Origin: Spirometra erinaceieuropaei
Taxonomy: Eukaryota; Platyhelminthes; Cestoda; Diphyllobothriidea; Diphyllobothriidae
Direction: 5' to 3'
Assembly (NCBI GenBank): GCA_902702965.1
Contig: CACRXP010000003.1
Span: 114,512-178,511, forward strand
DNA: 64,000 nt
A program made the translations under genes and the position numbers. This document shows positions 9,886-19,964 of the stretch, one piece after another. The notes beneath the pieces were generated by a model. It saw only the letters and a list, made by a program, of their open reading frames with translations, was not told the origin of the DNA and searched no databases. How positions within the stretch are numbered: the first letter of the stretch is position 1; each line of letters opens with the position of its first letter.

Positions 9886-10950
9886 CGCTCAACACCACGA
9901 CTGAAGAAGACATGCATCTAGCAAAGACCTTTTCTCTGCTGGGTGTACCAACTTCGACCTGACGATCAACACGGACAAACGGTAGTCATACATCAAGCGC
10001 TACTGAATGTGCGACACAGTATTCCTCAAGTCAATGTTGACGGCAACCGACTCTAAACTGTGGGCAACTTCGCTTACTTATGAAGCACACTCCGGCAGCA
10101 CAAAAATGAACAACGAACTGGCCAATCGGATCTTCAAAGCCAGTCAAGCCTTCGGTTGACCGCAGGCTTCCGTTTGGAATTGCCAAGGCCTTCAACTGAA
10201 TGGTCAATTAAAGATGTACAAGTCCGTCGTCTTGACGACACGCCTGTACAGTGCGGAAATCCAACTACGTTGGAGCGGCCATCTCGTGTGCATAGAAGAT
10301 GCACGTCTACCGAAACAAACCTTCTAAGGGAGTGTCGTTACGGGTACTCAACGGCAGGGAGGACAAAAACTGTGCTTCATGGACACTCTAAAGAACTCTC
10401 TGAAACGACTACAGATCAACACGGAGACCTGACAGGACCCCCAGAACGGACCAGCCTCTAAAAGAAAAGTGAATACTGGCGAGGCAATTTAAAAGGAAAA
10501 CAGGATTGAAGTCGCTAAGACAAAAAGAGACTAGCAAGCGCCTCGATTACACCATGATAACATCCAGCTACATCTAACATACCCGCGCTGCAAACGTACA
10601 TTCCGCGCGCGAACCGGCCTTGTAGGACACCTTCGGAAGCAGTGCATCAGCAACCCGGCAGCATGAACTTCTCCTCCCACGATCACCTCAACCATCACCT
10701 CTGCTACAAACCCCGCGACTACCACCACCTCAGACACTGGTAATCAGATTGCCGATGTCCCACCGCCATCGATCGTTGCCACTATCCGCCTTGCACACAC
10801 CCCTGCGCCGATCACAACGACCAGCTCCACCAACACCACGACCTCTCGTACTTCCCCTCTGATGAGACGACGTCCGACATCCTGCCATCTCAATAGTTCG
10901 ATCGTCGATTCCGACGATGTCCATAATATGCTACGCAGCTAGGCGCAGCA
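9886..10950 (+). pseudogene. Zinc-finger LINE copy L2, 3' part: post-YADD RT, thumb, zinc finger
   Basis: Plus-strand remains resume just after the RT catalytic box: TTEEDMHLAKTFSLLG (about 9896), a TINTDKR block, [13 protein letters not shown] (10130), LQLNGQLKMYKSVVLTT (10190), a deletion, then LRWSGHL (10265), TQRQGGQ (10350), [14 protein letters not shown] (10385), and one finger C-x2-C-x12-H-x4-C (YPRCKRTFRARTGLVGHL, about 10580-10640), followed by a Thr/Pro-rich spacer. Stops occur throughout. With 8225-9885 it forms another inverted-5' arrangement, but about 95 codons are missing between the halves. Confidence 0.78.
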
Positions 10951-10953
10951 GGC

Positions 10954-11090
10954 TCAGTGATTTGTAATACATGAGCAGCTCGCTAAGAGTGCAACAGGCC
11001 AGACGCAGACAGCTGTTTCACGGTCGGTACCGATCATCAGTACGTCATAGGCCTTATGAAGTGAGGTATATAAGCATGTCAGTGATTTGT
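10954..11090. mobile_element. Short element (113 bp) with 12-bp target-site duplication
   Basis: The body at 10966-11078 is flanked by perfect direct repeats TCAGTGATTTGT (10954-10965 and 11079-11090). From 'gagcagctcgctaagag' to 'gtatataagcatg' it is nearly identical to 33694-33799, inside the Penelope-like element. On the minus strand it contains CTGATGA followed after 14 bases by GTGAAAC, the two core boxes of a hammerhead ribozyme, but stems I and III are not convincing. No coding capacity. The orientation is undetermined; if it is minus, this copy is 5' truncated relative to the other. Confidence 0.75.
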
Positions 11091-11476
11091 CCCTGAATTA
11101 GTTTATAGTGGATGTAGACTTGCGCAGCATCTACCTCTCTCTCTCCCTCCCACTCGCCATCTGGAGCTGGTGTCAAGACAGAGTTAAGAAGATCGGGTTA
11201 AGGGGAGGGCGCAAATGGCTGGCGCGGCCAGACCGGCACCTAGGCGTGCCAACACACCCTCTGGCCCACAACATACACTTCCCCGAGATTTCTCACCAAT
11301 AACAACGACAACACCCTGACAGGGGTCAGAAGGACCAGGATGACTGGGCAGCCATGCCTACCACCTGTATATCCAGCGGGAGCGCAAACGCAACTACCGG
11401 CAGGGAACAAGGTGTCAGGGAACTGCCAGCGCATTCCAGGCTGCGAGGACCATGGCTTGCTGATACTAGCATAGCA
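11091..11476 (-). repeat. S-unit repeat copy S4 (Z head)
   Basis: On the minus strand it starts 'tgctatgctagtatcagc' (11476), carries the Z head also found at 15.1 kb ('ccggtagttgcgtttgcgctcccgctggatatacag') and then the common 3' module, breaking off after 'ataaactaattcaggg' at the target-site duplication of the short element. The terminal block after 'ttcacgcgcaagtc' is absent. Confidence 0.72.
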
Positions 11477-12640
11477 CACGATTTCAGACCTTTTGACCTA
11501 GAAGGACGGCACGTGGTCCTGAACCTAGCCCGGGCCGTCATCCTTCAAGGTTGGGTAACCAAACAGTCGCCGACTGGGAGGCACTACCCATAAAGTACAC
11601 ACACTCTCCTCACATGTACGAGAGTGTCACAGACCACTTGAGAAGGGACCGTGAAGGCCTGGCTCTCAGTCCATCAGTCTGCCACTCCTCACAAACAAAA
11701 CAACTGGGCAGACTGTGTGGACTGAGCTGGGGCGTCAGTCGGCTGCCTTCCGAGTCACGGAGCTCGATGCACCGTCTTCGTCTCAGACTCCAATCACACA
11801 TGCAGCAGGTGAGCCGCATGGAGAAGAGGCCGAGACGCACACATCCCACTTGTGTGGGAGGTTGCAGTTAGGTGCTTGCGGTTGATGATGTTTATGTGCG
11901 GTGAGATGCTGGCGAGGGAAGATGTGATGGTGGGGTACATGCGGCGGCTGTCTACCGCAGTTTTTTTATGAACGAGCATGAAGCCTAGTAGACCCATGCG
12001 GACACAATGTGGACAATGGATGCGGATGCGGCGAGTGCAGGTTGGTGCTCCGGGCACTGGTTTACCAGTCTCTGTGCGATGGATTCGCAAGTAGCCAACC
12101 ATGCCGATGCGTGAGGTGAATATACTGGGACACTGTGGACTTGAGAAGTCGGCGGCGTCAGTACCAGTTCCCGTGATGGAGATGGTGGAGCTGGTGGTGG
12201 TGGGCGCGCTGGGCGATGGGGTGTGGGCTGGGTTGAAAATGATGGGTGTGCAAAATGCAGTGAATGTGGTGGAGCTGATGGCGGTGTGGGCGTTGAGTGG
12301 CGGCGTGTGGGCGGGGCTAGGCATAGTGGGTGTGCTGGATGTACTAGGTGTGTCGGGGCTGCAGTCAATTTCGTTCTCGTGGATACGCATGTGGCCGAAT
12401 AGACCCATGCAGTGCAGCGGCCATCGGAGCCAAGGTTACCGTGTTCGAAGATGCACACACGAATACCCTCACCTGGTTTAGCCCGCCGGTCGGGGCGGCT
12501 ACCGAAGTGTGGCCGCTAGGCAGAGCCTAGCTTCCAGGAGCCGCGTGTGAGAGTTGGCGGTCAGCAAATGAACGCTAGACGGAGTCTACACTTGCAGGCG
12601 ACCGAGTGACCCACGACGACCGTCAGGTGGACCCACAGCT
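11477..12640 (-). pseudogene. Zinc-finger LINE copy L3: leader fused to finger-coding 3' end
   Basis: Minus strand: the leader (12640-12490) matches the leader of copy L2. With no endonuclease or RT, the element then passes into the end of the [13 protein letters not shown] (12408), a Ser/Thr/Pro spacer, a second finger CPSIFTSRIGMVGYLRIH (about 12130-12070; one Cys and one His lost) and a third, shortened finger CPHCVRMGLLGF (about 12010). The 3' UTR follows (11980-11590), collinear with those at 5.2 and 13.0 kb. It may be a large internal deletion or a non-autonomous derivative. The long plus-strand open frame at 12101-12481 is its antisense shadow. Confidence 0.72.
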
Positions 12641-13330
12641 GGACACCCCTACACCCCCCCTGCCATCGACTACCATCACCACTAGCATCTCCATCCATGT
12701 GGACCCGGTCCCAGCCTCTCCTCATTGCGAACTGGCTCACCGTCCTGGCTGGCCAGCCGCATATCCATCGCAGGGAGTCTGGTGAACCAGTGCCTGGAAT
12801 ACCAGCATACATTAGACGCACTCGCCGTAGCTGCCGGCATTGTCCTAGCACATCCAGCTACCGTAAGGGCCTACTAGGCCACACGCACATTAATGAAAGT
12901 CTGCGGTTCAACACCATCGACCATGCCACACGATCGCACCTGCAACGCACATCAAGATCATCCATCACCACACAATGCAAGCACGCTTTTAACACCTCTC
13001 GCGTAAGTGAGGAATGTGCTTATCGGCAGCTTTTCCATGTAGCAACTCTTCTGCATGCGTGACTCGAGGCTGAGATTATCACGCTACGCCAAGCGCCGTG
13101 GCAAGGAGGGTTGCTGACTGAGACATCAACTCAGTCCACGCAGTCTGCCCAGGTGTGTGTTTGTATGGAGTGGCGAACGAGTGGGCTGAGAGGTAGGCCT
13201 CAACGGCTCCTTACTGCCGCCCTCTCCCTGATGTGTAACACCTTGGTGCTTGTGTTTGGGGAGCCAGGCCATGCATTTGGCTCGCGCAGACAAGGTCACA
13301 AGATATATCAGCCATTGTGCCCATCTCCCG
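12641..13330 (+). pseudogene. Zinc-finger LINE copy L4: decayed finger region and 3' UTR
   Basis: Plus-strand remains of the ORF end: LAGQPHIHRRESGEPVPGIP (about 12745-12805), where the finger Cys are lost, then CRHCPSTSSYRKGLLGHTHI (about 12830-12890) as a damaged final finger ending NESLR. The 3' UTR follows (12910-13330), matching the tails of L1 and L3. It lies back to back with L3, their 5' sides meeting at about 12640. Confidence 0.72.
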
Positions 13331-13554
13331 CACTAGGCGGCTGACCAGCTCGGACAGTGTTTTTGTGCCGAGGAATAAAAATGGAGAGTGAGCTCGACGA
13401 CTTAGCGCACTTTTCTCTTTAGAAACAATCCGACGCGCATGAAGCTATCATGGTGTACTAAAAGCCGTGGCTTGGAAGATTGCCAACTGACGGGGTAATT
13501 TGAACATTGCAGTCGGCCCAGTTTGATGTGTTTGCGCGAAATGGCCAACTGATG
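13331..13554 (+). repeat. Block shared with 5600-5792
   Basis: Collinear with the sequence between LINE L1 and S2, for example 'ggctgaccagctcggac', 'tttagaaacaatccgacgcgc' and 'ctaaaagccgtggcttggaag'. No coding capacity. Confidence 0.65.
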
Positions 13555-14000
13555 GTCTAGAAATCAGGCTGCAATGGGTCTTTCTTAATGTAGCGTTTAT
13601 GGCACTCCCGCCTAGAGGGATCCGAGCCGGATTTGGCAGCACTCTCAAGGGCGACTCCAGCCATGCCAGCTACTAGCAGCTTCTTCAACCTCCGGCCTTC
13701 TTGACAATGTCTTGATACCAGGCCGAGGTGGGGGAGGAGGATGAGGAGGAAGAAGAGTGCGGTAGATGCTGCGCAAGTGTGCACTCACTATAAACTAGCT
13801 CATGCGCAAGTCATTGTGCCTGCACTCATCTCGCTGTGGAGCGCTCGGTGCACATCATCGGCGACGACGGTCGAACTGTTATCACGGAACCCATGTGTAT
13901 ATTATTGGCAGTTCAGTGTCACTATCATTATTAAAGAGATCACACCAGTTGTCGTGTCTGCTCCCACCCTGCCGCAGAGCACGCGATGAACAGCATAATT
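13555..14000 (+). repeat. S-unit repeat copy S5 (X head) plus partial second end
   Basis: Starts 'tctagaaatcaggctgcaatgg', B-box-like 'gggatccgagcc' at about 13617, then the common 3' module ('cttcttgacaatgtcttgatacc', 'ggtagatgctgcgcaagtg', 'tgcgcaagtcattgtgcc') to 'cgacggtcgaactgtt' (13884). A further partial 3' end (gtcgtgtctgctcccaccctg, about 13950) follows, suggesting a second truncated copy. Confidence 0.7.
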
Positions 14001-14009
14001 TACGACGGG

Positions 14010-14962
14010 CGAACCTTCGTTGAAGTCTTGTTGGACTTGTTCTTGTCGTTACGTTTTCTGCGAAAGTGAAATCAACTTTCCATCAGCCGAGAATCGCCGT
14101 ACTCATAGAATTCGTTTTGGATTGCGCTTGATCCTGGTACTTTCCAGCTGGACACCTGGTGCACGGACTCGATTCTTTTTAGAAGTGAAGGCAAGAGGTC
14201 CAGGTCACAGCTGGTTTCAGTTTAGGGGAATGTGTTTATGGGGGCCATGGGCATTGCGGACGGTCGACTAATAATTGCTGAAGTGCTTGATTCGGAGCCT
14301 CAGGGCTTGCGATTTCTCCGAAAAAAATTGTTAATCCGTTGGAACTGAACGATGACACGGCGTCCTGGTTGTGCGGCCATAGACCGTCTTGGATGACCTA
14401 AAGAAATTCTTCCCCTCGAAGAGGAGGTCGATGATCTCGACGTCGTTGCCGCCAGACCTGTCTATTTGTCGATGGCGTGCATAAACCAGAAGATTCATGA
14501 CGTTCGAATTAATTGCGTCCCCCACTACACTTCATTATCTCTCAACACTGAAGTTGCCTTGCGGAACCTGTAGCTCTTCCATGCGCTAAGACCGTTCATT
14601 GCCAAAATCTAAGCGGTGAGAAAACATATTAAACACAACAGCATTTAAATTATCCGGTGTTCGCCTACCCTGTGGTCTTCTGAGAAGTTTTAACCGGAGA
14701 CTCACTTTGGAGAGGCCGAAGCGGTGGTTCGTACAGCTATCGGCACCGTAGACCCCCTTTGGCAGCAGCGTGTCTTGACAGCCTAGTGTCCTGACGAGAA
14801 CGCGGTACAGCAGGTGCCAGCGCCCGCGTCCTGAAGCGGAAGGTTTTGGTCTGACGGAACAGGACGATGTGGTATCCTGCGTGGACCCGAAGTAGGAGGA
14901 TGTCGTTATCATTGCGGCCTCCGATTCCTTGGAGATCCAGAATGGCAGTCTGCTCACCTAAT
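14010..14962 (-). pseudogene. Zinc-finger LINE copy L6: endonuclease end, linker, RT start
   Basis: Minus strand: endonuclease C-terminal region (14957-14680) with SGRGRWHLLYRVLVRT, QDTLLPKGVYGADSCTNHRFGLSKVSLRLK and RRPQGRR; HRLDFGNE block (about 14610); linker GGNDVEIIDLLFEGKNFF (about 14460-14395); then in shifted frames LDLLPSLL, SWKVPGSSAIQNEFYEYG (about 14200-14080), the start of RT. It stops near 14010. Its 5' edge lies next to the LTR of gypsy copy A, which may have inserted into it. Confidence 0.78.
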
Positions 14963-14980
14963 CGTCACAGAGTGGGCCAC

Positions 14981-15686
14981 TGTGCCGAGGACCTACACTA
15001 ACTGATCCCTAACAATCTCGTTCATTTTTCTTAACCATCTCTCTTGTTTTAACGTAATGGGCACAACATTGCAGCTCACCTCGCACACTGCATGTGTGTA
15101 TTGTGATTAGGTCTGCTATGCCATGATTCAGAAATCCATGACACTCACGGTTTGGTATGCGCCAGCAGTTTTCTGGCATTTGGTTTCACGCCGGTAGATG
15201 GGCTTGCGCTCCCACTGGGTATACAGGTACTATACATTGTCGACCAGCCATCTGACCCTTTGTGCTGCTGTTTTTTAAAATCCTGGTCAAGTGTTTCTTG
15301 TGGATCAGGGATTGTGGTGGTACGCTCATGCGTGAGACCGGCCGTGCCAGCCACCTGCGCCCCCCCCGTCTCCTGTCTTCCTAACTATGCCTCGACACCA
15401 AGCCCAGCTTAGGAGGAGGAGATAGTGTAGCAGATCCTGCGCAAGTATACGCTCACTATAAGCTAATTCACGCGCGAGTCACCGTGTCTGTTCTTCCCTG
15501 GCTGTGGGGCACACGGTAGACATCGTCGGTTGCGACGTACGGACTGTCAGGTAGCAAAATTTTTGAGTCCTTGTTTTGCATGCCCACAGGTCTTTTCCTG
15601 CTGTCCGTAGTTGGACCGGTGGATATAATTTATAGCGAACATTTCTGGTGCATTAGTTGTCATTAGTAATTATTGTATTCACAACA
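14981..15686 (+). mobile_element. 5' LTR of CsRn1-type Ty3/gypsy copy A (carries a nested S unit)
   Basis: Starts TGTGCCGAGG and ends TTCACAACA, i.e. TGT...ACA termini. It matches the solo LTR at 24889-25152 over both flanks, but here a 436-bp S unit (15114-15549) interrupts it. Directly followed by a tRNA-Trp primer binding site. The 3' LTR of this copy is absent because homology ends near 19960. Confidence 0.8.
15114..15549 (+). repeat. S-unit repeat copy S6 (Z head), nested in LTR, defines full length
   Basis: The surrounding LTR sequence is continuous in the solo LTR at 25 kb, so the inserted unit can be delimited: 436 bp, starting TGCTATGCC and ending CTGTCAG. It has the Z head ('ccggtagatgggcttgcgctcccactgggtatacag') and the common 3' module ('aaatcctggtcaagtgtttcttgtggatcaggg', 'gaggaggagatagtgtag', 'cactataagctaattcacgcgc'). 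No poly-A tail is visible. Confidence 0.78.
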
Positions 15687-15687
15687 G

Positions 15688-15705
15688 TGTTGACTCCGAC
15701 GTGAT
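15688..15705 (+). promoter_or_regulatory. Primer binding site, tRNA-Trp type
   Basis: TGTTGACTCCGACGTGAT, one base after the LTR end. It differs at two positions from TGGTGACCCCGACGTGAT, the complement of the 3' end of tRNA-Trp used by CsRn1-family elements. Confidence 0.75.
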
Positions 15706-15782
15706 TTCTCGTAACATTTGCCTTCTGACGTATACTTGCCTCGTCTTTGCTCTATATCCTATCTATGATTTGGCCTCTAACG

Positions 15783-16960
15783 ATGTCTTCCGCAGTACCC
15801 ATGGACAAAGCCAATGTGTTTCTTCATTATCTTGTCAACGATCTCCAGAACTCTGTTTTTTCCATAACATGGCCACCATTTACCCTACCAAAATAACTTT
15901 GGAGATAATGGACTACTATAATTTATTTGAGGCGCCTCGTTCCACTATCCTCTCTCATTTACAAGCTTTATTACGGTACCCCCCAACTAATGCTCCCTAC
16001 ATCAAGCTCAAGGCCGGACGTCTTCGTTCAGTTCCTGTACAGGTAAGTGAAGAAGTTTGAGCGATAGCAAGTCCTCTGGGCTTTTCTATCTCATGCGCCC
16101 TCTTCCTGGGGACATGGTCATTGATGACAAATTCTTTAAGGAAGTGTTCGTGGTGTGCCTGTCAACACCAGTGCATACAATCTAGGCGTCTGGATCTGAG
16201 GACCTTAACGTCTCGAAGCTTGTTGAAATGGCTGACCATATTATGGAGGTTTGGCATCCGTCTTTTTGACGAGTTCGCAGAGCTCACAACCTACCGCAGT
16301 ATCAGCCTCCTTTGACCTGGCCGAGACCAAGGCACAGGTAGCCTGATTATCGGTGACTGTTGCTACTTTGCATTTGCACCGCCCTGCTGGCTTACCTAGG
16401 CGTATCTGTAGCCGAGATCGTCGCCATTCTTGCTGTGGCTCGAGGGCTAATAATGTCCGCGCGTCCCATGTCAACTTCGGTGATAAGTTTAGGTGCAGTG
16501 TCTCACCTTGCTCCATTAAACCTTCTCTGAGAAACCCTTTGGCCGGAGAGTAGACGCGGTCGATCTCTCTGGCTCCACTTCATATGCACAAATTCCTCAG
16601 ATGGCCATCGCTTTCTGCATTCTCATCTCCCTCAACTCCTCCTGCGTCTCTCTTTTCGCAGTTGAAGACCGAGCCTACAAACCTGGCCGATGATATAACT
16701 TCTTTTGAGAGGCTGACAGTCTATCCTTCATCCCGCAGCCTGCCGTGGTCATTTGCCCAGCATATCGTATCTGTACAGTCAGCCTGTCCTAACACAGCCG
16801 TTAACTGCTGGTATCGCACTATCTTAAGTATCAAACCCCGTCACTGCATCTGTCTCTGCTCCCTCATTACCCAGTGGGGTAGACAAGTCAACCTGAAGTC
16901 AGTGCGACCAATCTTCCCGGCAGCTCTGACCTGGTTGTATCTTCTACGTCTGTGACAATC
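15783..16960 (+). pseudogene. Gag remnant of gypsy copy A
   Basis: Capsid-like remains in several frames: a block ending LQALLRYPPTNAPYIKLKAGRLR (about 15960-16025) matches LLSNPPADASYSTLKAEI of copy C. PLPGDMVIDDKFFKEVFV (about 16100-16155) matches GDMQVDDKFV of copy C. HVNFGDKFRCSVSPC (about 16470-16515) is a decayed CHCC zinc finger followed by IKPSLRNPLAGE. Frameshifts and stops are frequent. The role would have been RNA packaging and particle assembly. Confidence 0.72.
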
Positions 16961-17340
16961 GGGGTGGTAGCCGTTTTTTCGTCGACATTTTTGCGCAGCT
17001 GAGTGTCCTTCCTTCCACAGCAGCCGATCGTCGATGCCCCAATCCCGGCTTCTTCCTTCGGGCCGTCAACATATCGACCATTATCACCCTGGGAACCTGC
17101 TGCCCGTCCGTGGACATCAGCCCCCGGTTTTTTTCCTTGGTTCTTCGTCGATACTGACCTCCCCTGTGCCATTCTCGGTGCGGACATCCTCGCCACTTTC
17201 GATCTTATGGTCGACTGTCGTCAGTCCAAACCAAACGACACGAACACCAACTTCACCGTCAGGGGTATCTCTTTTTACCGTCAACGCGTCATGCAGGAGT
17301 CTGAATTCGAGATTTCACGTCGATAGCTCCTTGCCAAATA
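16961..17340 (+). pseudogene. Aspartic protease remnant of gypsy copy A
   Basis: LPQQPIVDAPIPASSFGPSTY (about 17010-17070) aligns with the post-active-site region of copy C. DLPCAILGADILATFDLMVDCR (about 17155-17220) is the ILG-D-FL motif of retroviral-type proteases. The DTG active-site codons are lost or out of frame. Confidence 0.72.
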
Positions 17341-19960
17341 CCCTAGTCTTACCCGTCCCAAATATATCGTTCCTACTCCACCACACGACGTTGTTCACCA
17401 TATCCGCACCACAAACGCTGTCACGTTCTGTCCGTCTTGTCGTCTCGTGCTCGCGCAGCCGTCCGTCGTCAAAGCCGGATTCGGGCACATGCTTCAGACG
17501 GGCATCATTCGTCAGTCTTAAAGTCCTTGTGTCTCGCCCCCCCAAATGATTCCAAAGACCGTCACTCTTGGCTGGCGCTCCCGGAACAATAACAGGGCCC
17601 TGGACAACATCCCAATCACAGACCGTTACCTTGTTCCGAATCCCCAGGACTTTCCAGTGTCCAATTTGACTAATCTCTGTCGAATAATCCATCCGTGCCT
17701 TTTATCCTATTCGCATCGCCCCGGAGAACGTTTCAGAAATGACCGTCGTCACCCCTTCTTTGGCTTTTTGAGTTCCTGCGCATACATTTACGACTCCACA
17801 ACGCCTACCAAACCTTCTACAGGTTCGAAGGCAGAGTACCTCGCGGTCTACGGTTTGTCTACACCTACACTGGCGACCCACTGTTAACCATTTTCATCGG
17901 TAAAGAACAGATGGCGCATCTTGCAACGGTTTTTAATGGCCTTTTGCAATCTGGCATTGTTCTTAACCCTTCCAAGGGCGGCTTCGATGTGTCCTCTCTC
18001 AAATTTCTCGGAAATCTAGCTGACGCTAACGGCATCCATCCTCGTGCACGATATCCCACTCCCCTCTTCCAAGCCTCAGATACAGCGATTTCTGAGCAGG
18101 ATGAATTTCTATCGCCTGTTCCTCCCAAAATGTGTCGACATCATTCTACCACTCACGAGCCTCTTCTCTGGTCCAAAAGGTTCGTTCGAGCTGTCCGCAG
18201 ACGCCCTTGCTGCTTTTGACAGGGTGAAAGCTGTCCTGGTTCACGCCACCCTTCCGAGGCTACCATCTCCCTCATGTTCGATATCCTTGAAGTTGCAGTC
18301 GGCGAGTACTCCAAAAACACCTTGCAGGTCACACCCTATATTTAGCCTTCTTCTCTAGTAAGTTATCGCCTGCCGAATCGCGCTATAGCACATTTAGACG
18401 GGAGGTCTTTGCTGTCTTTCTCGCCGTGAACCCCTTCCGACAGAGATGTCATCGTCTTCTCGGCCCACTCGTCCCTTTCCTTCGCTCTCAAGTCCGCTTC
18501 CGACAAGCGCAGGCCCCAGAAAATTAACCAACTGAACGACGCCTTCAGAGTCACTCCAGACATCCGCCACATCGACGGGTCACGCAATGAAGTGACTGAC
18601 GCGCTGTCCAGACCCTCCGTCGCACATCTCTAGCTTTCTTTCGAGTTCGACCTAGCTGAGATGGTTGCCAAACAACGCTTTGTTGGTTCTCCCTGTGACA
18701 TTGACGGTTCCAAACTTTATCTCCGGGACCTGCCACTAACTGCTGCAACGGTACCATGATCTGTGACGTCTCCACCGTCCCATTCGCGGTAATGTCTTCT
18801 CCTTCCTGCGCAAGCTTTCCCGTCATGAGAGTCGAGCTACCGACTAACTAGTTTCCGCCCGCTTCGTCTGGCCTGGGATGCACAAGAGTCTGAAGGCATG
18901 TAAACAGGCGCGTCTTGGCTGTCAGCGAGTAAGGTCCAACCGTACAACAAAGTTCCCACCAGCCCCTTCCTTATTCCGGATCCACGATTCAGTCACTTCC
19001 ACCTAGACATCGTAGGCTTCCTGCCTCCGCCTAATGGATGCTCTTATCTTCTCGCCCGTGTGGATCGATTCATTCTTTCACCGAAAGCTTTCTCCCTACA
19101 TGATGCCACTGCTTCAGTGGTGTTTACGGCCTTCCTCAGTCATTGGGTTGCACTGGGGTGTCTCTTCCACTATTACGACTGACCGCGGTGTCCAATTTGA
19201 ATCTCATCTGCTCCAGTATTATCTCCCTTTTGAACCGTACTCTCACCTGCCCTATCGTCTATTATTCGACGGACAACGGGATGGTCGAACGGTTTTACCG
19301 CTAGCCGAAGCCCTCCTTACGCGCTGATGACGATCCGGAAAACTAGATGGATCACTCCTCTCTCGACTCTGGCCTTGAACCACTGCGTCTCTGGATTAAT
19401 ATTCGGCGCCACCATCTAACTTCCCGGCGAGACGATCTTGTTAACCCTTCGTGGCACGATCGAGGAGCCGACCAGTCTCCTGCATCGCCTCCAACAGTTT
19501 ATGCGGACAACCTCCCCGGGTCTATCCAGGCCACCCGTCTCCAAGTCTAATCCCGAGAGACTTATCAAAACCTCTAAAGTCTGTTTCCGATGTGACCGAG
19601 TTCGTCGGCCCTTGGGATCCCCTACGACGGACCCTTTCGAGATGTCTCTCGAAAGAAAAGGACCCTCCAACTGCAACGCAGGACCTATGAAGAAGTCGTG
19701 AGCGTTGACCATCTCAAGGATGCAGCCCTGGAAACTCCTTTAGACGTATTTTGTGGTCCCCTCCTATCTGCTCCACCTGCCATACCCCCTATATCTCCAT
19801 CCCGTATTTTTCCTTTTTCTCTATGTCCGTTTACTCCCAAAACTATCGTGGTGTTCAATAAAAACTTGCAATAGCTAAAATCCTCGAAAAATTGTCCGCA
19901 ACCAATTGCTAGACCATCCCTCATTCCCTCATCTCAACATGCATTCTTAACTAGAAAGTT
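17341..19960 (+). pseudogene. Pol remnant of gypsy copy A: RT, RNase H, integrase
   Basis: RT: ALDNIPITDRYLVPNPQDF (about 17600-17655). The catalytic YIDD box reads YTGD (about 17862-17873), so the key Asp is lost. GIVLNPSKGGFDVSSLKFLG (about 17955-18015) and RFLSRMNFYRLFLPKC (about 18090-18140) follow. RNase H and its tether are at 18350-18640 (SPAESRYSTFRREVFAV, ITPDIRHIDGS). Integrase is at about 18830-19700: the HHCC region is damaged, then PPNGCSYL, a DRG.QFES-like core (about 19180), TTGW.NGF in place of ANGMVERF, and RLQQFMRTTSPG. Many frameshifts. The 3' end is replaced by LINE D near 19960. Confidence 0.78.
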
Positions 19961-19964
19961 GTCA

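Noticed and set aside
12101..12481. 126-codon plus-strand frame rich in Val/Gly
   Set aside because: Antisense of the zinc-finger spacer of LINE copy L3; codon pattern and position explain it fully.
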